A stretch of 64,000 nucleotides of DNA from Actinoplanes oryzae (GTDB lineage: Bacteria > Actinomycetota > Actinomycetes > Mycobacteriales > Micromonosporaceae), in NCBI RefSeq assembly GCF_030757795.1, contig NZ_JAUQWH010000004.1:1-64000 (forward strand). The letters run 5' to 3'. The position numbers and the translations under genes are program-made. Shown piece after piece: positions 57,758 to 64,000 of the stretch. Under the pieces are notes generated by a model. That model ran no database searches. It was not told the origin of the DNA and saw only the letters and a program-made list of their open reading frames with translations. Each line of letters begins with the position of its first letter. The stretch's first letter is position 1.

Positions 57758-59701
57758 TCACTTGGTGAAGGTGAAGTAGCTCCACGCCCCGTACGTCGTG
57801 TAGTTCACCGTGTCGCCGGCCGTCGTGCCGCTGATGTAGGCCGAGCGGACCCGGTAGCGGACCCCGGTCGCATGCGTCCCGGTCAGCGTGTACGTCGAGT
57901 CGGCAGCCAGCACGGCACTGCGCCACGCCGTCCACTTGCCGCCCGTGTACGACTCGAAGAACAGCTTCTGCTTCCGGTTCGGGTAGTCGGACATGGCCGT
58001 GACGACGCGCGGGTTGACGGTCTTGCGGAAGGAGCCGCTCTTATAGGTGCCCACGAGGGTCGTCGAGATCGCGACCTTCGTGTTGGCGACCGCCTTGACC
58101 GTACGCGGGGCGTAGCGGGCGTCCCCGGTGAACACGGCCGACACCGTCGTCGTGCGGCGCAGGGCGAGCGAGGCCGTCACGTTGCCCTTGCTGTCGGCGG
58201 TCGCGCGGCGCAGCAGCTTGTTCGGCTGGTCGGCGCCGTACGGGTCGGCCCAGATCTCGACGACCCTGTTCTTGTACGTGGCACCCAGGTGCGCCGTGAA
58301 CGTGGTCGTCGAGTTGTACGCGTGCACGACCCCGTTGCCGCTGATCGTGACAGCGGGTGTCAGCCGGGACACCGCCACGGCACGAGCTGCCGTGGCCGGC
58401 TTGTGCAGGGCGTCACCGGCGTACGAGGCAATGTACGTCACGGTGCCACCGACCGCCGGCTTGTCGGACACGGTGAACGCCCCGCCGGCGCCGACGAGCA
58501 CCGCCGGCAGCTTGACGCCCGCCGGGCTCTCCAGGTCCTTGCGCACCACGGTGACCGAGGTTCCCGCAGCCACGCCGCCGATCGTCCCCTTGAGCGTCAG
58601 CGCCGCCCCGCGAGCCGAGGTCGCCGGTCCGGTCAGCGTGAGCGTGGTGGCGGCGGCAGCCGGCGCGTCCAGCTCCCAGAACAGGTGCTCGCCGATCAGG
58701 TTTGACTCGATCACGAACGCCCGCGCCCCGCCTGGTTCCCAGGCGACGGTTCCGGGGCTGTACGGATAGCGGCCGGTGAGCGGGAAGCTCCACTGCTGGG
58801 AAGCGGTCACGGCGCCGGGCCGATAGAGCGAGGCCTGGCCCCAGCTGTCGGTGACCATTGTCCCGGCGCCCGCGATGCTGTCCACCCCGGCGAAGCCGCC
58901 CATGTTCACAGTTCCGGCGAGCGCGAGGCCCGGCACCGACCGGAAGGCCTTGCCCCCGGAGCCGCCGAGGAACAGCTGCTTGCCGTCGCCGGTGAAGGTG
59001 AGGGCGGCGTAGTTCGAGATGTCGTCGTCGTACTGGGACTTCCGCTCGACCTCGTGCTCGACGTCGCCGGACACGTCGTAGAGGACGAGGTCGCCCTCGG
59101 TCAGCGCCCGGCCGGTGACCGCCAGCAGGTTCGGGTCGGCCGGCGACACGGCGAGCAGCGAGTCCTGCGCGATGTCGCGCGGGTCGGTGTCGTGCACACG
59201 GACGGTGCCGTCGGACTCGAGCGAGCCCCAGTTGCCGTACCCGCCGTCCTGCCGGAAGCTGACCCAGATCTTGCCGCCGGCGGGTACCACAGCGGTGGGC
59301 GTCCGTGACTCCCCCAGCGGGTAGTGGCGCACGCCGAGCGTGGCGACGTCCACCACGGCCACCTCGTGATCACCGGTGGCATAGAGGGTGCCCCGGTCCG
59401 CCGACATCGTCAGGGCACCGGCACCCGGCACGCTGACGGCGGCGGAGCGGACGCCCGCGTAGGTCAGGGCGACGACCTGACCGGCGGCGGTGTCGCTGAT
59501 CAGCACCCGGCGCCGCGGCGCGTCGACGACCATGTCGCCCGGTGACGACACCGTCGCGGCCGGCAGCGGGATGCCCGCCGACTCGGGCAGGGCGATGGGA
59601 CCGTCGGCCGCCGAGGCGGAACCCGTGGCGAGACCCCAGGCGGCGAGGGAGCCGCCCAGCACGACGGCCGCCAGTCCGGCCCGGACAACTGTATTGCGCA
59701 C
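57758..59701 (-). CDS. Secreted beta-propeller and Ig-like domain protein
   Basis: A 647-aa protein with a signal peptide (VVRAGLAAVVLGGSLAAWGLATGSASA, cleaved near residue 32). Residues about 35-345 look like a seven-bladed propeller (GDMVVDAPRRRVLISDTAAGQVVAL, TLYATGDHEVAVVDVATL, KQLFLGGSGGKAFRSVPGL). Residues 350-550 hold two Ig-like beta domains of the secreted adhesin type (TTLTLTGPATSARGAALTL, TPAVTISGNGVVHAYNST). A final beta domain ends TYGAWSYFTFTK. Secreted, perhaps surface-binding. The GTG start has a TATCGT box 6 nt upstream. Confidence 0.72.
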   Translation of the reverse strand: MRNTVVRAGLAAVVLGGSLAAWGLATGSASAADGPIALPESAGIPLPAATVSSPGDMVVDAPRRRVLISDTAAGQVVALTYAGVRSAAVSVPGAGALTMSADRGTLYATGDHEVAVVDVATLGVRHYPLGESRTPTAVVPAGGKIWVSFRQDGGYGNWGSLESDGTVRVHDTDPRDIAQDSLLAVSPADPNLLAVTGRALTEGDLVLYDVSGDVEHEVERKSQYDDDISNYAALTFTGDGKQLFLGGSGGKAFRSVPGLALAGTVNMGGFAGVDSIAGAGTMVTDSWGQASLYRPGAVTASQQWSFPLTGRYPYSPGTVAWEPGGARAFVIESNLIGEHLFWELDAPAAAATTLTLTGPATSARGAALTLKGTIGGVAAGTSVTVVRKDLESPAGVKLPAVLVGAGGAFTVSDKPAVGGTVTYIASYAGDALHKPATAARAVAVSRLTPAVTISGNGVVHAYNSTTTFTAHLGATYKNRVVEIWADPYGADQPNKLLRRATADSKGNVTASLALRRTTTVSAVFTGDARYAPRTVKAVANTKVAISTTLVGTYKSGSFRKTVNPRVVTAMSDYPNRKQKLFFESYTGGKWTAWRSAVLAADSTYTLTGTHATGVRYRVRSAYISGTTAGDTVNYTTYGAWSYFTFTK

Positions 59702-59707
59702 CTGGCC

Positions 59708-59713
59708 ACGATA
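59708..59713 (-). promoter_or_regulatory. -10 box of secreted propeller gene (leaderless)
   Basis: TATCGT on the minus strand, 6 nt, then GTG at 59701. Confidence 0.45.
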
Positions 59714-59815
59714 GGCGCCGCCGGCGCCGGGATGATCATCCGATCGGACGATACGCGCCCGTACCGACGAGCACAGTCGGAAGTCGCACCACGTGTCGTC
59801 AATGTTTCGTGGCCA

Positions 59816-59843
59816 TTGACTCTCCGTCTCAAGAATCTACACT
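59816..59843 (+). promoter_or_regulatory. Promoter of the liv-type ABC operon
   Basis: TTGACT (59816-59821), 16 bp, TACACT (59838-59843): a near-consensus sigma-70 type promoter in an AT-rich stretch. It leaves a leader of about 32 nt with GAGGGG before the ATG at 59882. Confidence 0.6.
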
Positions 59844-59881
59844 CAGGCTGCAATTTCCAAAAAGGACATAGAGGGGTGCTG

Positions 59882-60552
<671 letters not shown>

Positions 60553-60553
<1 letters not shown>

Positions 60554-61248
60554 TGCTGCGCGTCGAGAAGCTGACGGCCGGCTACGGCGGCATCCCCGTG
60601 CTCGAGGACATCGATCTCGACGTGCGCGCCGGCTCGGTCGTCGCCGTGCTGGGCGCCAACGGGGCCGGCAAGACCACGCTGTTGCGTACCCTCTCGGGTC
60701 TGTTGCCCCTGCAAAAGGGCCGGATCGTCATCGACGGGCAGGACATGCGCGGGGTCCGCACCGAGGAGATGGTGCGCCGCGGCGTCGCGCACGTGCCCGA
60801 GGGCCGCGGCGTGGTGACCGAGCTGACCGTCGACGAGAACCTCCGGCTCGGCGGCCTCTGGCGCAGGGACCGGGCGGACGCCAAGCGCGCCCTCGACGAG
60901 GTCTACGAGCTCTTCGAGCCGCTCGCCCGGCGCCGCCGCTTCGCGGGTCACCAGCTCTCCGGCGGCGAGCGGCAGCTCCTCGCGCTCGGCCGGGCCCTGG
61001 TCGGGCGCCCGAAGCTGCTGCTGCTGGACGAGCCGTCGCTGGGGCTGGCGCCCCGGATCACCGCGCAGATCATGACGCTGCTCGCCGACCTGCGCGACCG
61101 TACGGGCCTGACCGTCCTCCTCGTCGAGCAGAACGTCCGCAGCGCGCTGGCCGTCGCCGACGAGGCCGTGGTCCTGGCCGTGGGCCGCGTCGTCAGCCGG
61201 GGCACCGCGCTGGACGACGACCTCCGACACGCATACCTGGGGTTCTGA
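60553..61248 (+). CDS. livF: Branched-chain amino acid-type ABC transporter ATPase (LivF-like)
   Basis: A 231-aa second ATPase: Walker A GANGAGKT, VPEGRGVVTELTVDENL typical of LivF, signature LSGGERQLLALGRAL, Walker B LLLLDEPSLGLAP and VEQNV. It pairs with the LivG-like subunit. ATG 60553 overlaps the livG stop by one base. Confidence 0.9.
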
Positions 61249-62127
61249 GTGGACCGATTCGTGTACCTCACCTTCGACGGCCTGAGCCGCGGCGCCGTCT
61301 TCGCCGCCTTCGCCCTGGCGCTGGTGCTCATCTGGCGCGCCACCCGCATCGTCAACTTCGCGCAGGGCGCCATGGCCGTCGCCACCGCGTACGCCGGCTT
61401 CTCGGTCTCGTCGGCCACCGGCTCGTACTGGCTGGGCTTCGCCGTCGCGATCGTCGCCGGCATCGCGCTGGGCGCGGTCACCGAGCGGGTGGTGATGCGG
61501 TTCGTCGACCACTCCAGCCACCTCAACGGCGTGGTCGTGGCGCTCGGGCTGGTGCTGGTCATCCAGGGCGTGCTCGGCATGGTCTACGGCAACGAGTACA
61601 GGCCGGCCCCGGCGCCGTTCAGCCGCGAGGCGTTCACGGCCGGCGGCGTGGCGTTGCTGTCGCGCTTCGACCTGTTCGTCTTCGCGGCGGTGGGCACGGT
61701 GGGCGTGCTGCTCGCGCTTCTCTTCACCCGTACGGCCGTGGGCCTGCGCATGCGTGCCGCCGCCTTCGCCCCGGACGTCTCCCGGCTGCTCGGCGTGCAC
61801 GTCGGCGGCATGCTGACCCTGGGCTGGGCGCTCGCGGCGGGCGTGGGATCGCTGGCCGGGATGCTCGTCCTCCCCACCGAGCTGGGCCTGCATCCGAACG
61901 CGATGGACGTCGTCTTCGTGAGCGCCTTCACCGCGGCGGTGGTCGGCGGCCTCGACAGCGCCCCGGGCTCGGTCGCGGGCGGGCTGGTCGTGGGGCTGCT
62001 CGTCTCCTACGTCAGCGGCTACCTCGGCGCCACGGTCGCGCCCGTCGCCGTCCTGGTCCTGCTGGTCGTGGTCCTGCTCGGGCGCCCGGGCGGCCTGTTC
62101 TCGCGCGGAAGGGCCCGAACGGTATGA
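61249..62127 (+). CDS. livH: Branched-chain amino acid-type ABC permease (LivH-like)
   Basis: A 292-aa permease with about eight helices and the family features GLSRGAVFAAFALALVLIWRATRIVNFAQGA near the start and TAAVVGGLDSAPGSVAGGLVVGLL in the second half. GTG 61249 abuts the livF stop. Its stop overlaps livM by 4 bp. The substrate could be branched-chain amino acids, amides or another small molecule. Confidence 0.88.
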   Translation: MDRFVYLTFDGLSRGAVFAAFALALVLIWRATRIVNFAQGAMAVATAYAGFSVSSATGSYWLGFAVAIVAGIALGAVTERVVMRFVDHSSHLNGVVVALGLVLVIQGVLGMVYGNEYRPAPAPFSREAFTAGGVALLSRFDLFVFAAVGTVGVLLALLFTRTAVGLRMRAAAFAPDVSRLLGVHVGGMLTLGWALAAGVGSLAGMLVLPTELGLHPNAMDVVFVSAFTAAVVGGLDSAPGSVAGGLVVGLLVSYVSGYLGATVAPVAVLVLLVVVLLGRPGGLFSRGRARTV

Positions 62128-63101
62128 GCCTCGCCCTCCGGCTCACCCGGCCCCGGCAGGTGACGGGCGTGTGGGCCCTCGCCGGCGTCACGCTGATCCT
62201 CGTCCTCACCCTGATACTGCCGCCGTTCCGGACGTACCAGCTGGCCACGGTGGGTGCGTACCTGTGCGTGACGGCGGGGCTGACCGTGCTCACCGGACTC
62301 AACGGGCAACTGTCGCTCGGGCACGGCGCACTGATGGCCACCGGCGCGTACACCCTGGCCCTGTGCTGCAACGCGGGCTGGCCGCTCACGCTCGCCTTCG
62401 CCGCGGCGATCCTGCTCACCACCGCGGCGGGGGCGGTGATCGGGCTGGCGGCCGCCCGGCTGCGCGGCCCCTACCTGGCCGGCCTGACGCTCGCGGTGGC
62501 GGTGGTGGTGCCCGCGATCACCAGTACGTTCGACGACACGTTCAACAGCGATCAGGGCCTGCCCGTGGCGCTCGAGCCGCCGCCGGCGACTGTGACCGTC
62601 GAGCAGTGGCAGGCGTGGCTCAGCTGGGGCGGCGCCCTGATCACGATGCTGGCGCTGACCGTGGTGGTCCGGGGGCGCTTCGGGCGGGAGCTGCGCGCGG
62701 TCCGCGACGACGAGACGGCCGCCCGGCTGGCGGGCGTGAGCGTCGCCCGTACGCAGGTCCTGGCGTTCGTGATCAGCGCGGCCTGCGCCGGGCTCGGCGG
62801 CGCGCTGTTCGCCGTGCTCTCGCAGAGCGTGTCACCCGGCGCCTTCCCGCTCTCCCTGTCGCTCTTCCTGGTCATGGCCGTCGTGATCGGCGGGCTCGGC
62901 CGGCTCGCCGGGGCGGTGTGGGGCGCGGTGCTGCTCGTCGCGCTGCCCGCCCTGGCCCACTCGGTCACCGACGGCATCGAGGCGCAGCGGCTCGAGGGCA
63001 ACCTCCCGCTGGCCCTCTTCGGCTTCGCCCTCATCGCGGTGATGCTCGCCGCCCCCGGCGGGATCGCCGCCCTCAGAATCCCTTGGAGGAGAAAAGCATG
63101 A
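62124..63101 (+). CDS. livM: Branched-chain amino acid-type ABC permease (LivM-like)
   Basis: A 325-aa permease with about ten helices; AYLCVTAGLTVLTGLNGQLSLGHGALMATGAYT is the LivM signature region and RDDETAARLAGVSVARTQVLAFVISAACAGLGGALF its cytoplasmic coupling loop. ATG overlaps the livH stop, and its stop overlaps the substrate-binding protein gene (ATGA). Confidence 0.9.
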   Translation: MSLALRLTRPRQVTGVWALAGVTLILVLTLILPPFRTYQLATVGAYLCVTAGLTVLTGLNGQLSLGHGALMATGAYTLALCCNAGWPLTLAFAAAILLTTAAGAVIGLAAARLRGPYLAGLTLAVAVVVPAITSTFDDTFNSDQGLPVALEPPPATVTVEQWQAWLSWGGALITMLALTVVVRGRFGRELRAVRDDETAARLAGVSVARTQVLAFVISAACAGLGGALFAVLSQSVSPGAFPLSLSLFLVMAVVIGGLGRLAGAVWGAVLLVALPALAHSVTDGIEAQRLEGNLPLALFGFALIAVMLAAPGGIAALRIPWRRKA

Positions 63102-64000
63102 AACGCCTCTGGCCCTTGCTTCTCGTCGCGACCCTCGCCGCCGCCTGCAGCGACAGTGGCGGCGGTGGCGGCACCGCGAGCACCCCGGGCGTCACCGGCA
63201 GCGAGATCCTCGTCGGTACGCACATGCCACTCACCGGCCCGGCCGCGGCCGGCTACTCGAAGATCGCGCCCGCCTCCAAGGCGTACTTCGACTTCGTCAA
63301 CGCCGCGGGCGGCGTGCACGGCCGGAAGATCACCTACAAGATCATGGACGACACCTACAACCCCGCCACGACCCAGCAGGTGGTGCGCGAGCTGGTGCTG
63401 CAGGACAAGGTGTTCGCGATCCTCAACGGACTCGGCACGCCGACGCACACCGGGGTGCTCGACTTCCTCAAGACCAACCGGGTGCCGGACCTCTTCGTCG
63501 CCTCGGGCAGCCGCAGCTGGGACCAGCCGGACAAGTACCCGGGCACGTTCGGCTTCAACGTCGACTACACCGTCGAGGGCAAGATCCTCGGCACGTACAT
63601 CAAGAACGAGCAGGCCGGCAAGAAGGTCTGCTTCCTCGGCCAGGACGACGACTTCGGCCGCGACGCCCTCGCCGGCTACGAGAAGATCCTCGGCCCGGTC
63701 GCCGCGAAGCAGAGCTACGTCACCAGCAACCCCAACGTCGGCCCGCAGATGGGCGCGCTCAAGCAGGCCGGCTGCCAGGTGGTCGCGCTGGCCACCGTGC
63801 CGGGCTTCACCGCGCTGAGCCTCGGCACCGCCGCGAAGATCGGGTTCAAGCCGCAGTTCGTCGTCTCCCAGGTCGGCGCCGATCTCACCACGCTGACCAA
63901 GCAGCTCGGGCCCGCGGCCGCGCTGACCGAGGGCCTCGTGTCGGCGAACTACCTGCCGCTGGCCACCGACACGGCCAACCCGTGGATCCAGCTCTTCAAG
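63098..64000 (+). CDS. ABC transporter substrate-binding lipoprotein (LivJ/AmiC-like), partial
   Basis: The first 301 codons of a periplasmic-binding-type lipoprotein; the gene continues past the window end. A signal peptide ends in the lipobox LAAAC (Cys17), followed by a Gly-rich linker. The type 1 binding fold starts EILVGTHMPLTGPAAAGYSKI, with GVHGRKITYKIMDDTYNPATTQ and CFLGQDDDFGRDALAGYEK. It captures the substrate for the four preceding components; the sequence does not name the ligand. ATG 63098 has GGAGGAGAA 6-8 nt upstream. Confidence 0.9.
   Translation, partial: MKRLWPLLLVATLAAACSDSGGGGGTASTPGVTGSEILVGTHMPLTGPAAAGYSKIAPASKAYFDFVNAAGGVHGRKITYKIMDDTYNPATTQQVVRELVLQDKVFAILNGLGTPTHTGVLDFLKTNRVPDLFVASGSRSWDQPDKYPGTFGFNVDYTVEGKILGTYIKNEQAGKKVCFLGQDDDFGRDALAGYEKILGPVAAKQSYVTSNPNVGPQMGALKQAGCQVVALATVPGFTALSLGTAAKIGFKPQFVVSQVGADLTTLTKQLGPAAALTEGLVSANYLPLATDTANPWIQLFK

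Overview
This window is high-GC DNA with strong G/C preference at third codon positions, GTG starts, many 4-bp ATGA/GTGA gene overlaps, an AdnAB helicase-nuclease pair, mycothiol biosynthesis (mshB), DAP-lysine genes and an actinobacterial three-subunit succinate dehydrogenase. It is almost certainly a chromosomal segment of a filamentous actinomycete. A Micromonosporaceae/Actinoplanes-like host is my inference; no rRNA or other marker gene is present to fix it. I saw no rRNA, tRNA, CRISPR array, insertion sequence or prophage.

Layout. 0-5.6 kb: adnB (stops early, helicase motifs I-IV only) and adnA on the minus strand. 5.7-7.5 kb: a DarT-DarG ADP-ribosylation toxin/antitoxin pair, divergent from adnA. 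7.6-9.8 kb: MFS transporter and divergent winged-helix regulator. 9.8-15 kb: lysine/DAP genes (dapD, dapE), two tandem LOG-family genes, and the lysG/lysE export module. 15-22.6 kb: a MerR regulator fused to sliding-clamp domains behind a triplicated promoter/operator, a threonine-aldolase-like enzyme, ArsR/SRPBCC, methyltransferase, nitrilase-like hydrolase, EAL, Rid and a secreted glycosidase-like protein. 22.6-29.6 kb: a six-gene, fully 4-bp-overlapped glycan operon (three glycosyltransferases, a GT-C membrane glycosyltransferase, a flippase and an SGNH hydrolase). 29.8-35 kb: LigT-like phosphoesterase, a cluster of exported proteins containing three divergent copies of one small two-cysteine domain, and a DUF4407 membrane protein. 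34.9-35.3 kb: a 44-bp tandem repeat array. 35.3-43.6 kb: SIMPL protein, DivIVA-like coiled coil, dapC with its ferredoxin, GNAT, VanW-type protein and mshB. 43.7-47.1 kb: a catalytically dead S9-type protein followed by three Uma2 genes. 47-52.5 kb: GGDEF protein, tldD/tldE and a membrane protein. 52.5-57.4 kb: the sdh operon behind a palindromic operator-like site, then an AlkB-like dioxygenase carrying a repeat insert. 57.8-64 kb: a secreted propeller protein and a divergent five-gene branched-chain-amino-acid-type ABC transporter that runs off the window.

The genes mostly serve cell-wall precursor supply (DAP), cell-surface glycan and exported proteins, genome defence and repair (AdnAB, DarTG, AlkB), c-di-GMP signalling and central respiration. 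A recurring layout is a TANNNT hexamer 6-7 nt before the start codon, which suggests that a dozen genes are transcribed without a leader. The features I consider most worth following up are the MerR/sliding-clamp fusion with its triplicated MerR-type promoter, the paralogous exported-domain cluster with a shared upstream motif, the dead S9 protein plus Uma2 trio, and the 44-bp array apparently seeded from the 3' end of a neighbouring gene.
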